Below, piece by piece: positions 20,344-32,859 of a stretch of 64,000 nucleotides of DNA. Source of the stretch: Hirundichthys speculiger (lineage: Eukaryota > Chordata > Actinopteri > Beloniformes > Exocoetidae). Both the position numbers and the translations under genes were made by a program. The stretch is from assembly GCA_018398805.1 (NCBI GenBank), contig JAGFBZ010000712.1:360050-424049 (forward strand). Reading direction: 5' to 3'. Each line of letters opens with the position of its first letter. Position 1 is the first letter of the stretch. The notes below the pieces were generated by a model. The model ran no database searches, was not told the origin of the DNA, and saw only the letters and a list, made by a program, of their open reading frames with translations.

Positions 20344-23300
20344 CTGAAGGAGAGAACAAACAACCAGCTGCAGTTATTATTGATCTGTCATCAGTTCATT
20401 GATGGACTCATGAATGAGTGACGGCTGAAACACTTACACTTCCTCAGACCTGGTCTCAGCCATCGTTCTCCAGCAGGCTCCACCCTGAAAGGGGGGGGGG
20501 GGGGGGGGGGGGGGGATCAGACCACCACAGTCTCTTTCAGTATGCAGACAAGTACATCACATGGCTCTAATACACAGATTGTTCTACACTGATGAAGAGG
20601 ATGATGAAGGAAGTGTCCTCTCCTGTAGACGTTATTGGTGATGCATTTAGATATGGGTCACATACCATAGGCCAGTGGTTCTCAAACTTTTAATGCTGCG
20701 TACCACCTAAGAAACTATTGAGCTCTCCGAGTACCACCATGATGACCAATTTTAAAATATAGCCATATATGCCTTCTCAATTAGCTTTAAACACACAGGA
20801 GAGATGTTTATTCCTTTTTGTGGTTATTTATTGTCACCTGAATTTCATTTGAAATGTTGTATTTATAATGCATTGTCATACATTGACAAGTCATGACATT
20901 CCCCCGCGTACCACCAGAGAGCGCTCGCGTGCCACCAGTGGTACACGTACCACAGTTTGCGCACCACTGCCATAGACAATATAAAATAACTGAACAAACC
21001 CTCTGTGATGTGGCTTCTGGAGAGTGAGCTATGGGTGATGTCATCTTGTCAGGAGCTGACGCCACCCAACCTCGGTTAATCCAAAAATGGACAAATACAC
21101 GTCCATTGGAATGAACCCTGATACTCAGCTGGAATCTGTCCACCTGATATCAGTTACCACAAGCCAGCTGTTTTAGCATATCTTAGTTCATGCTAACTTA
21201 GGTTAGCTTTGATTCCATCCTTGTTACAGATGTTGCTACTGAAAGGACAAGGCTAAAGGCTACCAAAGGTCCAGAAAGGCCCCCCCCCCCCCCCCCATAG
21301 CCAACCAAAGGTCACTTAAAGGGGCTCTCTAGCCCTTGCTAGTTTGATGCCTAACAGGGTGCAAGTTTAGCTGCTAGACTGATCGCTGTGTTGGCACCAC
21401 AAGTGAGTCAATCTCCATTAAAATGTCCAATTATGCAGCACAAATAAACATTTACTGCTTGGTTCCAAAATAGTGTTAGTCACCAGAGCGAGATTTCACA
21501 TCCATGAAAAACTGTACAGGGGATATTTTTTGTACCACAGGTACAAATCAGGTATGATTATATAATGCAGAAGATTTATGCATAATTAGAGGCGTGGTCT
21601 TTTTATGCTAACGGTGGGCATAGCTAATGGTTAGCAATCATCACTTTATCTACTTAGCACTTGGCATTGTCTTGACCTGTCTAAATGTATGCAAAGAGCT
21701 TCGCTAATCTGCAGTCAGCTAGTGCTAACCTAGCATCGGTTTAATGCAGCAGCTGTTCTGATGCTTCCACAGAAACGACCCAGCTGACCCACTGCTTTGA
21801 AGAAGTCTGCTGGAACCTGCACTTACGCAGCCTGGACTCAAGCTAATGCTGGTAGCTGTTCTTCAATCTGCTCCATGGTCAAACATGCTGGTAGCACACT
21901 CAACAATTTTAAATATGGTGGTGGTGTTGCTACATTGTGAAACCAGAATAGTGATTCCAGAAATGATATAGCTAATACCAAGTGGAAAAATACAGAACCT
22001 TGGGATCTGTCTAGACCTAATCCAGCTACTTGATAGAGACAACACCAAAACAACAGGTGACCTCAAATTAAGCAGGATTTGAGGAGTCATGGCCTTAATT
22101 TATGCCACAGCATGACACAGAGCAGTTAGGCCTCAGAATGAATTTTTTAACATCACAGTACCTGAGTGTTTCCAGTCTCCAGACTGGATTCTTGACTCCA
22201 GCCAGCAGCTTCACTGCTGACTCTCCTGGATGGTTGTAGCTCAGGTCCAGCTCTCTCAGATGGGAGGGGTTGGAGCTCAGAGCTGAGACCAGAGTAGTAC
22301 AGCCTTCCTCTGTGATCAGACAACCTGACAGCCTGTAGACACACAACACAGCACAATTTATAAGATTACAGGAAATAAGAATTGGTTTTCATCATCTTAG
22401 AGCAAACACACTTGCCCTTCTACTGACATGTTGCAATCAGAGACAGCTTAATACTTTGTACTACAGCCTCTGACACCTTTAAAACGCCTACTTTATGGAG
22501 GAACTAGTGGCATGAATTGCTCATGTGGAATTTTGGCCCAAAAGATTACAGTTCTAGCCATTAATATTTATGCAGACGGTTCTTTAAAATAAAAAATAAA
22601 CATCAAAAGGCTTCTAATTTCTATAACTTTGTTTTTTTTCTGACCATCTAGTAACTGACGCATTGCTTGATGACCTGCTTCCACCCGGACTCTATAACAT
22701 CAATGGGAGATAGACTTATGTTTCTCTTCTAGGTCTTTGCCCCTGTCCCTAAGTTAATGACCATGGTGCAATGGTTTCCAAACTTATAAGGAATCGGATT
22801 CCTTTTTTGGCTGCTTCCTGTTCAAGGTCGCCATAGCGATGTGATCTCCATGACTGGTTTGACAAGTTTTATGCTGGATGCCCTTTGTGACACAACTGGG
22901 TTTTAAACCTGGACCTTCCACATGGTCGGCGAAAGGTCGACCAGTAGCCATCACACAGACAGTTGAAATCTAACAGCCCACATTCTTTGGAACCTTCTTC
23001 TCTGGATACTTTAAGGGCCCGATCATCCACCAGATCTCCTAAAACCGCTATTTAGGGATAACGGGTAGCGGGAGGGGCGTTCCCCCGCAAAGAACGCAAT
23101 CTTCCACCTCCCTAAACCCGCTATTCCACCTGCACTACCCGTTATATTATGCATAGGAGTGGTTAGGGTGTTCCACCTGTTAAACCAATCAGTGTGTCAG
23201 TAGCCATTGCCTTTAAGAGCAGGCTGCGCTAACCGCAAATCGCTATGGAGCGTCTTTTCATCCAGATAGGCGCAGCTCTCATGCACAGCTCATCTAGGAC

Positions 23301-26300
23301 TCGGCTGTAGAGCTTCCTCCTCTTCCTTCCTCCTCCTCCTCTGCACTGATATATACATATAAACATGTTTACACAGATAATTCCTATCGGCTACCTGAAA
23401 GTCCCAGATAGTCGGTGCGCTCCCAGTAAACATGCTCTGGTCGTCTATAGTTTAACTGGTGACCAAGCCGTTTAAGACGATCTCTACCATATTCTGAGGG
23501 GTTCAACTGAGGCCAAATCATGCTTTTTATACAAGAGTTAATCCAAGAGGTAGAGCCGTTTGTGCACGTCCACATGTGACCAGGTGGACGCACATTGATG
23601 TCATTTGGATGCGCTCTTTTACACGCCGACATGCTTGTTGCGGGTAGCGAGTGGACTGACCACCTGCTACCCACAACCCTAAACCCGCGATCGTAAGATA
23701 CTGAGTTTGCGGAGAAGGCAAAAGACACGCCCGTTGCTACCCCAACAAAGTGAGTAAGGGAGTCGGCATAATAGGCAGCGGCTTTAGGGAGATTGCATTT
23801 GGCGGTTAGTGGAGGTTCCTAAACCAGCAATTTGCGAGTAGCAGTTAGCAGCTAGCAGTTAGCGGCTAGCGGGAAGTGTAACGATCGGGGTCAAGTGTTA
23901 GAGTTTTGTTAAAGTTGTAAACTGAATCTAAACTTAATTTACCAGAATTTTACATTAAGTTTATTATCATTTTCTTTTCTTGATGACTGAAATTATGCAA
24001 CTCTGATGATTCTATGATTTTCAAAATCAATGTTAATGAACTTTTGAGTCAAAAAACATGGCTTTTTAAAGATCTGAATCCTCCAGGCACAACACTGCCA
24101 AATCACTTTAAAAATTCTGGGTATTTAAACCCACCTCCCTAAACCCGCTATCCCACCTGCGCTACCCGTTATATTATGCATAGGGGTGGTTAGGGTGTTC
24201 CACCTGTTAAATCAATCAGTGTGTGTCAGTGGCCATTGCCTTTAAGAGCAGGTTGCGCTAACCGCAAATCGCTATGGAGCGTCTTTTCATCCAGAACAGC
24301 GCAGCTCTCATGCGCAGCTTGTCTAGGACTCTGCTGTAGAGCTTTCTCCTCTTTCTTCCTCCTCCTCTACACTGATATATACATATAAACATTTTTACAC
24401 AGACAATTCCTATCGGTTACCTGAAAGTCCCAGATAGTCGGTGCGCTCCCAATAAACACGCTCTGGTCGTCTATGGTTTAACTGGTGACCAAGCCGTTTA
24501 AGACAATCTCTACCATATTCTGAGGGGTTCAACTGAGGCCAAATCATGCTTTTTATACAAGAGTTAATCCAAAAAGTAGAGCCGTTTGTGCACGTCCACA
24601 TGTGACCAGGTGGACGCACATTGATGGCGTGTAAAAGGCTGCTCTTTTACACGCCGACATGCTTGTTGCAGGTAGCGAACCCTAAACCCGTGATCGCAAG
24701 ATACCGAGTTTGCGGAAAGGGCAAAAGACACGCCCATTGCTACCCCAACAAAGTGAGTAAGGGAGTCGGCATAATAGGTAGCGGCTTTAGGGAGCAAAGA
24801 TTGCATTAGCGGTTAGCAGAGGTTCCTAAACCAGCAATTTGCAAGTAGCAGTTAGCGGCTAGCCGGAAGTGTACGATTGGGGCCAAGTGTTAGAGTTTTG
24901 TTAAAGTTGTAAACTGAATAATCTCTCCTCTGCAGAGGCGGAGGACATGCTTATCAAGTCCAGACAAACATTTTATGAATATGGTGAAAAGCCAAGTAGA
25001 CTGCTAGCTCACCAACTCAGGCAATCGTCTGCCTCACGACTAATCCCAGAAATTAACACAAGCAATGGCCTAACCCGTGAACCACTTGAAATTAATAATG
25101 CCTTTCAGAATTTTTATATATCATTGTACACTTCGGAACAAAACCCCAGCCTTGAAGACTTGAACAAGTTTTTTGGAAAATTTTCTATACCGGTAGTGCC
25201 CGCCGATACAGCTGCAACTCTCGACAGCCCAATCACTTTAAGGGAGGTGAACGAGGCAATTTCAGCTATGCAAAGTGGTAAAAGTCCTGGTCCGGATGGT
25301 TTTTCCGTAGAATTTTTTAAGAAATTTTCTGTTAAGCTCTCGCCTCTCCTTTTGAACATGTATAATGAGTCCTTTGACTTAGGGATCCTACCCAGGACGC
25401 TTCGTGAAGCTCAGATCTCTCTCCTTCTTAAAAAAAACAAGGATCCCCATTGCTGCGGTTCTTATCGCCCAATCTCCTTATTAAATGTGGACGTAAAGAT
25501 CCTTGCAAAGATTCTTGCCCACCGCTTGGAGGAAGTTCTGCCAAACATCATTTCTGCTGATCAGACGGGTTTCATTAAGAACAGATTTTCCTTTTTTAAT
25601 GTGAGACGATTGTTCAACATTATTTATAACACTTCAAATTCCTCTGTCCCCGAGCTGTTAATCTCCATGGACGCCGAAAAGGCTTTTGATAGGGTGGAAT
25701 GGAGGTTTTTATTTTACACCCTTGAAAGATTTGGCTTTGGTGAGAGGTTTGTGTCTTGGGTCCGGCTATTATACGCGTCTTCATCAGCGTCAGTTCGCAC
25801 CAATGACATCTCTTCTAGCCATTTTCATATAGGCCGCGGCACAAGACAGGGTTGCCCCCTCTCACCTTTGCTCTTCGCAATAGCCATTGAACCCTTATCT
25901 CTAGCACTCCGGCACAGCGCACTAATCTCAGGTATCCGCAGGGAGGGTGAGGAACAGAAAGTTTCGCTCTATGCTGATGACCTGCTCTTATATGTCTCCG
26001 ATCCTGCCAACTCTTTACCTCACGTTTTTGGTATTCTGGACCAATTTCACAACCTCTCGGGCTACAAACTAAATTTACAGAAAAGTGAGTTATTTCCAAT
26101 TAACGAGGCTGCACGTCAGTTCCCATTCACTTCCCTCCCTTTTAAGGTCACAAACAAGTTTGTGTACTTAGGCGTTTGTGTTACAGATAAATTTTCTAAG
26201 CTCCTCTCTGCCAATTTTCTCCCCTTAATCTCCCAGACGGAACTTAATCTCAAACGCTGGATGTCTTTACCTCTCTCTGCCGCAGGTCGTATCAACTCGG

Positions 26301-29300
26301 TGCGAATGAATGTTCTTCCCAAATTTACATACTTGTTTCAATGTGTTCCTATATTCATTCCCAAATTGTTTTTTCATAGACTTGACGCCATCATCTCCTC
26401 TTTCATTTGGAATGGTAAGGCCCCCCGAATTACAAAAACTATTTTGCAACATCCAAAATGTAAAGGGGGCATGGCTGCACCAAACTTCTTAGCATATTAC
26501 TGGGCATCCAATATCCGTCCAATTGTTCACTGGCTGTACGAAGACCCTGGTGCGGATGCTCCTTCATGGTACATTCTCGAATCCCTGTCATGCCGGCCTT
26601 CCTCTCTGCCAGCTTTAGTCTACTCCTCTGTCTCTGCATCCTTCACAGAAACCACTAAGAATAAAATAGTGAGATCAACTATGAGGATCTGGACACAGAT
26701 ACGACGACACTTTGGTTGGTTATCCTTCTCGCTGAAATCCCCTATCCACTCCAATCACGCTTTTAAACCTTCCTTACTTGATAAAACGTTTAAGGAGTGG
26801 CAGAATTTAGGTATCAAAACCTTTAACGACCTTTACTCAGCGGATGTTTTTTCTTCATTTGAACAACTCTGCTCTAAATTCAGTCTGTCCAAAAATGATT
26901 TCTTTCGTTTTTTGCAAGTTCGAGACTTCCTGCGTAAAGTGCTGCCACAGTTCCCCTCTTTGCCTCCATCCAATCCGTGTGATTCTCTATTAGAGCACCC
27001 ACCAACTTTCAGACGTATTATATCTATACTGTACAAATAGATTTCTCAGGTGCAGCACTCCCCCAACCTCTCCTCAAAGGGAAACTGGGAATCTGATATT
27101 GGTGGGGTTATCACAGAGGAACTCTGGCAGTCCATCCTAAAAAGAGTTCACGCATCTTCCATCTGCGCTAGGCATGGTTTAATGCAGTGCAAAATCGTAC
27201 ATCGGACTCATTGGACAAATCAAAAGCTGTCAAAACTCTTTCCTGATGTGGATCCAATTTGTGTTCGCTGCAAATTAATGCCTGCCACACATGCACACAT
27301 GTTTTGGTCATGTGTTAAACTTGTAGAATTTTGGTCTTCTATTTTTAAACTCTTTCTGACTGCCTTAAAACTGTAATTGCTCCGAGCCCATCTTTAGCTA
27401 TCTTCGGAGTTCATCCAGATACGCTTGCACTTTCGGCAACAGAGGCCGACTGTGTCGCTTTCACGACTCTGCTCGCCAGGCGACTGATTTTACTTAAATG
27501 GAAGGATGCTCACCCACCCACTTTTACTCACTGGATAAGGGATGTTCTCTACTTTCTGAAACTGGAGAAAATGAAGCACTCCTCAAGAGGCTCTACTAAG
27601 ACCTTTTTCAAATTATGGAACCCTTTCCTAAAACATATTAAAGAGTGCATCCACTTGCCTGCTGTCCCATAGACTTGAGTCCTGCCTACCAATTTAAAAA
27701 CCACCATGCCTCATCTCTTCTGATCTCCATGCGTCTCATGTAACAGTGTCTACTTGTCTTGAGTATTGTTTTTTTTTTTGTTTGTTTGTTTGGGGTTTTC
27801 TTTTTTTTTCTCTTTTGTGTTCTGTGATGTTGCTTTACACTTTGTTGAGGTATCATTTCTTCTATTGTACATGCAGTATCTTGTATTGTTGTTTGTACAT
27901 ATTGTCTCCTGAGAAGATGACCACATCCTTTTTGTGTTCTAGTCTCTTTGTACCTGTCTATGAAAACTTGAAAAACTTAATAAACAAAGTTGTAAAAAAA
28001 AAAAGTTGTAAACTGAATCTAAACTTAATTTACCAGAATTTTACATTAAGTTTATTATCATTTTCTTTTCTTGATGACTGAAATGATGCAACTCTGATGA
28101 TTCTATGACTTTCAAGAATCAATGTTAATGAACTTTTGAGTCAAAAAACATGGTTTCTTTAAAGATCTGTATCCTCCAGGCACAACACTGCCAAATCACT
28201 TTAAACATTCTGGGTATTTAAACCCATATGCAGGGGCCACTGCTTCAAAATGGTTAACTCCATATTGCTCATCGTTGACCACTTCCAGTTGAAAATATCC
28301 CACTGACATCATCAAGGGTCATCAGTTTAATAGATAAAAGAATGCTGACCTGAGAGTATCCAGTTTACAAAAATGACTCTTTACTCCAGCAGACAACAGC
28401 TTCACTCCTGAATCCTGCAGGTCGTTGTTATTCAGGTCCAGCTCTCTCAGTTTACAGGACTGAGAGCTCAGAACTGAGGACAGAGCTCCACAGCTTCTCT
28501 CTGAGAGGTTACAGTCGCCCAATCTAAAGAGAAAATGATGAAGCAAGTGCTTAATTCATTTTATAATTGTTTTTAAAAAATGCAGTGCATTTAAACAATT
28601 ATAAGTCAATGACGACTTACAGAGCTTTCTTGGATGCTTTGACCACTGGCAGCAGTCTCAGTAGAGCCTCCTCTGAAGCAGAGTATTTCTTCAGGTCAAA
28701 CACCTCCAGATCTTTCTCTGATGACAGTAAGATGAAGACCAGAGCTGACCACTGAGCAGGAGACAGTTTATCTGTGGAGAGATGTCCTGAATTCAGGTAC
28801 TGCTGGATCTCCTCCACCAGAGAACCATCATTCAGTTCATTCAGACAGTGGAACAGATTGATGCTTTTCTCTGGAGAAAAATCTTCACTGATCTTCTTCT
28901 TTATGTACTGGATTATTTCCTGATTGATTTGTGATCTACTTCCTGTCTGTGTCAGCAGACCTCGTAGGAGAGGCTGATTCTTCTGAAGTGAAAGACCTAG
29001 GAGAAAGCGGAGGAACAAGTCCAGGTGTCCATTTGGACTCTGTAAGGCCTGGTCTACAGCTTGCTGGTAGAAATTTGCTTCTGGAAATTCATAATTTCTT
29101 GAGTCGCCTATCTTCAAACTTGTAGGCTGTTTTTCCAGCAGGTTGACTCCAGAGTTGATGAAGGTCAGATGGACATAAAGAGCAGCCAGAAACTCCTGAA
29201 CACTCAGATGGACGAAGCAGAACACCTTGTCCTGGTACAGACCGCACTCCTCTATAAAGACCTCTGTGAACACTCCTGAGTACACTGAAGCTTCTGTGAT

Positions 29301-30409
29301 ATCGATGCCACACTCCATCAGATCTTCTTCATAGAAGATCAGGTTTCCTTTCTGCAGCTGCTCAAAAGCCAGTTTTCCCAGAGACTCAATCATCTTCCTG
29401 CTTTCTGGACTCCAGTGTTGATCTGTCCCAGTTCCTCCATCATACTTGACCTTCTTCACTTTGGCCTGAACCACCAGGAAGTGGATGTACATCTCAGTCA
29501 GGGTCTTGGGCAGATCTCCTCTGTCTCTGGTTTTCAGCACTTTCTCTAAAACTGTAGCAGTGATCCAGCAGAAGACTGGGATGTGACACATGATGTGGAG
29601 GCTTCGTGACGTCTTGATGTGGGAGATGATCCTGTTGGATTGCTGCTCGTCTCTGAATTTCTTCCTGAAGTACTCCTCCTTCTGTGGGTCAGTGAACCCT
29701 CTGACTTCTGTCACCATGTCAACACACTCAGGAGGAATCTGATTGGCTGCTGCAGGTCGTGTGGTTATCCAGACACGAGCAGAAGGAAGCAGTTTCCCCC
29801 TGATGAGGTTTGTCAGCAGAACTCCTACTGAGGTGGATTGTGTTGGGTCAGACAGGATTTTTGTGTTGCTGAAGTCCAGAGAAGGTCGACACTCATCCAG
29901 ACCATCAAAGATGAACACAACTTGGAACTCCTCAAAATTGTCAATTTCTTTAGTTTCACTAAAGAATTCATGAACAAGTCCCATCAAGCTGTATTTTTCT
30001 TCCATTAGTGCATTCAGCTGTTTGAAAGTGAATGGAAACAAGAGCTGGATGTCCTGGTTGGCTTCATCTTCAGCCCAGTCCAGGGTGAACTTCCGTGTCA
30101 AGACTGTTTTCCCAATGCCAGCAACTCCCTTCGTCATCACTGTTCTGATTGGTTCTTCTCTTCCAGGTGGGAGTTTAAAGATGTCTCTACAGCAGATTCT
30201 TTTCTCTGCTTTGAGTCCTTTCTCAGAAACTGTTTCAATCAGTCTGACTTCATGCTCTTGATTGACCTCTCCGGTCCCTCCATCTGTGATGTAGAGCTCT
30301 GTGTAGATCTGATTCAGAAGTGTTGGATTTCCTGCTTTAGCGATGCCCTCAAACAGAGACTGGAACATCTTCTTCAGGTTAACTTTGAGTTTATGCAGAC
30401 ACAAAGGAC
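19793..30409 (-). CDS. NLR copy A: FISNA-NACHT-LRR-PRY-SPRY receptor (NLRC3/NLRP12-like), 5' end missing
   Basis: Exons: 30409-28621 (1789 nt), 28523-28350, 22332-22162, 20484-20438, 20343-19793. Phases agree throughout (1, 2, 2, 2, 1) and the frame is open to the stop at 19793. FISNA about residues 1-85 of the first exon, Walker A GVAGIGKT about 94-101, Walker B IFDGLDE about 166-172, then winged-helix and NACHT-associated parts, two LRR exons, and a C-terminal B30.2 domain. Fish NLRs of this class are cytosolic sensors or regulators of inflammation. An upstream coding exon ending in phase 1 is required and was not found; an LTR-like element sits at 30.5-32.4 kb. The longest intron holds an L1 and a 1-kb tandem duplication. 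Confidence 0.82.
20438..20484 (-). CDS. 47-nt linker exon before SPRY, copy A
   Basis: Encodes [15 protein letters not shown], the conserved short exon found before B30.2 in fish NLRs. Phase 2 to 1. Its acceptor is tttcag preceded by an unbroken run of about 25 C (seen as G at 20491-20515). Confidence 0.8.
20491..20515. repeat. Poly-G run (poly-C on the coding strand) at a splice acceptor
   Basis: 25 consecutive G on the plus strand. On the coding strand it is the polypyrimidine tract of the linker exon. A matching run occurs at 48551-48574. Confidence 0.9.
20673..20969. mobile_element. hAT MITE with 8-bp target duplication
   Basis: Begins cagtggttctcaaactttta and ends gtttgcgcaccactg. Flanked by ccataggc (20665-20672) and ccatagac (20970-20977), an 8-bp duplication with one mismatch. 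Copy B keeps only its right part, next to the poly-G run. Confidence 0.8.
22162..22332 (-). CDS. Leucine-rich repeat exon 2, NLR copy A
   Basis: 171 nt, phase 2-2, encoding [40 protein letters not shown] and WRLETL. Ribonuclease-inhibitor type LRR. Confidence 0.88.
23010..23893. mobile_element. MITE-like element with GGGCCCGATC termini
   Basis: Left end gggcccgatcat, right end acgatcggggtc, imperfect inverted repeats, many internal gctaaccgc/gcggttagc inverted motifs. A partial second copy follows in tandem (24130-24890) and the orthologous copy in NLR B is at 50.80-51.65 kb. Target duplication not resolved. Confidence 0.55.
23105..24900. repeat. Tandem duplication of about 1.03 kb in NLR copy A intron
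   Basis: Unit 1 starts at about 23105 (acctccctaaacccgctatt) and unit 2 at about 24130. The junction tttaaacccacctccct shows ACCC microhomology with the unduplicated sequence tttaaacccatatgc at 28.21 kb. Copy B has a single unit. Confidence 0.75.
24920..28001 (+). mobile_element. 5'-truncated L1-clade LINE with 17-bp target duplication
   Basis: Reverse transcriptase frame from about 24947: [19 protein letters not shown], the RPISLLNVD block, [48 protein letters not shown] and the catalytic YADDLLLY. The endonuclease is absent, there is an in-frame stop at 27038-27040, and the frame then resumes ([20 protein letters not shown]) to 27376. The 3' end has AATAAA and a short poly-A. Flanks aaagttgtaaactgaat at 24903-24919 and 28002-28018 are the target duplication. 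The same site is empty at 51.66 kb. Confidence 0.9.
28350..28523 (-). CDS. Leucine-rich repeat exon 1, NLR copy A
   Basis: 174 nt, phase 2-2, encoding [40 protein letters not shown] and HFCKLDTL. Canonical 58-codon fish NLR LRR exon. Confidence 0.9.
28621..30409 (-). CDS. FISNA-NACHT exon, NLR copy A
   Basis: 1789 nt single open exon, entry phase 1. FISNA begins [28 protein letters not shown] and [14 protein letters not shown] are intact, so nucleotide binding is expected to work. Later segments include [16 protein letters not shown] and [20 protein letters not shown]. The exon has exactly the same length as in copy B. Confidence 0.93.
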
Positions 30410-30544
30410 CTGAAAGACAATGCATAAGAGAACTACTCACTATTTTTTCATTGGTTAAAACATGAATAACTGAACTTTTTACTTCACAAAAAACCTTTCC
30501 CAGTCTCAGTAGTGTATTGATGGACATTCTCCAGTCCCCAGGGG

Positions 30545-31010
30545 GACTGGAGAATGTCAGTTCTCCAGTCCGTCTAGTGTGGGGGGGTGGAAACAGCCGG
30601 AGCCAGCGGAGGAGGTTGGGCAGGGGGCGGGAAGTGTGTGTGTGTTCATGTGTATGTGTGTGCGTAAGCCAGTGACCCCTGTCCCAGTTCAGTCTGGAGC
30701 CACTGGTGTTGTTTGGAAAGGGGAGGGGTTGGGGGACTCAGATTAATTTTCCACAGCGTCGCAAGTTGTCCCATCTCGGGTGCCAAATAAGAATGTAGGG
30801 GGACTCGTGTGACTTTATTAATATTTTAATAATCCTTGGGGTGCCACCGGCTTTTGGTAAAAAGACGGAAAACTTAAAGAACAAATGAGTCACAATTTGT
30901 AGTGGGTTCTTGACGAGTTGGATTGGCCGTGGAAAATCAATCATCAGAGTCGCTAATACGTTGTACAACATTTATTTAGACAGAGACAAGAACACAAAAC
31001 ATATAAGACA

Positions 31011-31047
<37 letters not shown>

Positions 31048-32442
31048 AGGCACATCAACATCGCAAATTCTTCATATTTGGCTATAGCGCATGACAGGAA
31101 ATGACGATAGAGGAAAGGAAGGAAAGAAAACATAATAAGAAAGATGGCGGGTACGCACGGGTTGCTAACAGCTAATCTGTTATCAAAGTGAACAAATTAA
31201 TAAAGAGGGGCAATTCTCGAACTAATTAGCTGCCGAATAATGGGGAAGTGTGGTCCGGACGTGGTCCGTGACGCACGGACCGTTCTGAACCGTCAACACT
31301 GGGAGACACCAAATCTTATGCTCTGTCAGCCTTACCCTGGGCGAGTCTGGCGGCTTTTTGTTGGCGCATCGGTTGGCACAGTTCGCAGTGGCCTTCTCCG
31401 GGAATCGTGTTCAGCCGATGTCTCTCTCGAGTTCTCCGGACGTAGCGCGTGACTCGGCGGGTCGTACCGCTTTCTTTCGTGGGTCGGTTCTCAGAATCCG
31501 ACCGGCAGGCTGAGATGACTGGTGTCCCGATTGGTGACTGGTTGGCAGGGATCAGCAGGAAAAAAAGTTCGATTGCACGTTAAAAGTTGACGTGCGCCCC
31601 CAAAAGAAAAGACGGGCAACAAAAATCAAAATTTGTTAAACTAATGCAAAAACTCTGGGGATTTGACAAAGGTTCCAGGCGGGGGCTCTCGGGTGTCGAA
31701 CGTCTAGCGTTTGAACACTGCAGCAGCACGTAAAACTTATAAAAGTTATCAAAACTTACAACTAACTTCGTTAGTTGAGACCATTCAGCGATTGCTCTAT
31801 AAAAAGGTCAATGCTGCACGACTGTTGCACTTCTGGACAATTGAGGACTGGAAAATGTGCAGCAAAAATCGCATTGAGGAAAATAAAAATAAAATTGAGC
31901 AACCCAAAATGATTTCAGAGTGTTACCGTGCCAAAGTTTCAAAGAAAATAATATAAAAAAAAGAGGGAAAGTTTCAGAATTAAGAGAGGAGCAAGAGAGT
32001 AAGAATTAAGAGTCAGAGAGCGAAGAGAGAGAAGAGAAGACAAAAGGCTCATCTTCTTTATATATCCATGATTATTCATGAGCGTTTATGCAAATACGGG
32101 GTTTGGTAGATGGGCGTCCTCCAATCAGAAGATGGGGAATTTCCCGCCGGAATCCGGAGCATTGCATTCTGGGAGATGAAGTTTTTGATCTTTTTGTAGT
32201 CCACAAGTTTTAAACACATTTAAGCCGTTACTAACTTAATTATCAGGGTGAAATAAAACATCACAAACACAAATATAAAAAGTTATGTCACAAGATAACA
32301 CTTTAACCTTTCATTCAGCAAAACTGTCCTTTGGAAAACAGAAAGCTTGTGGTGACATGGATCTAAATACAAAATAATTTCACGGCTTAACTGACAGTCT
32401 TCTTTATATGATCGGATCGTTAGATCCTCTTGAGTCATAACA
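30545..32442 (-). mobile_element. LTR-retroelement fragment: one long LTR, primer-binding site, short internal piece
   Basis: On the minus strand an LTR-like segment runs from TGTTATGACTC (32442) to CCTACA (30794). It is followed 8 bp later by TGGCACCCGAGATGGGAC, which resembles a tRNA primer-binding site, and about 240 bp of internal DNA before paralogy with copy B resumes near 30530. No gag or pol frame is present. A TA microsatellite lies at about 31014-31043. The class (Gypsy or retrovirus-like) is undecided. Confidence 0.45.
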
Positions 32443-32859
32443 TTTTAAGGAAATCAGTGATAGTTTGCTTGTCCTTAAAAGAGATTATTTGGTTATCAAC
32501 TTTTAATCGTCTTCTCTCCTCCTGAGTGAGATTTCTGGGTGCGCTCTGCTCTCACCAGCACTCAGAGTTTTATGACTCTTTTGGGCTGGTGCTTGCATTC
32601 CAACTGTCATCTCAAGAGATATATCTTCATTTTAAGTGATTCTTGGATTAGTTACCATGGTAATGTTGGTTTTATGGTTCCCAGATGTGGTCCTGGACAA
32701 GAGTTTGCCATGGCAACGTGCATTCTTGAGTTTAATGGCTTACGGTGCTCGGGTCCGGTTGGTACCAGGTTTCCCTCCAGGTTTGCAAGACAATTAGGTG
32801 AGAGTTCACGGCTTGCAGAAAAAGCTTTAATATAATAAAATAAAGATCCAAAGAGGGAT

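Noticed and set aside
25815..27036. Minus ORFs inside the L1
   Set aside because: Shadows of the reverse transcriptase frame.
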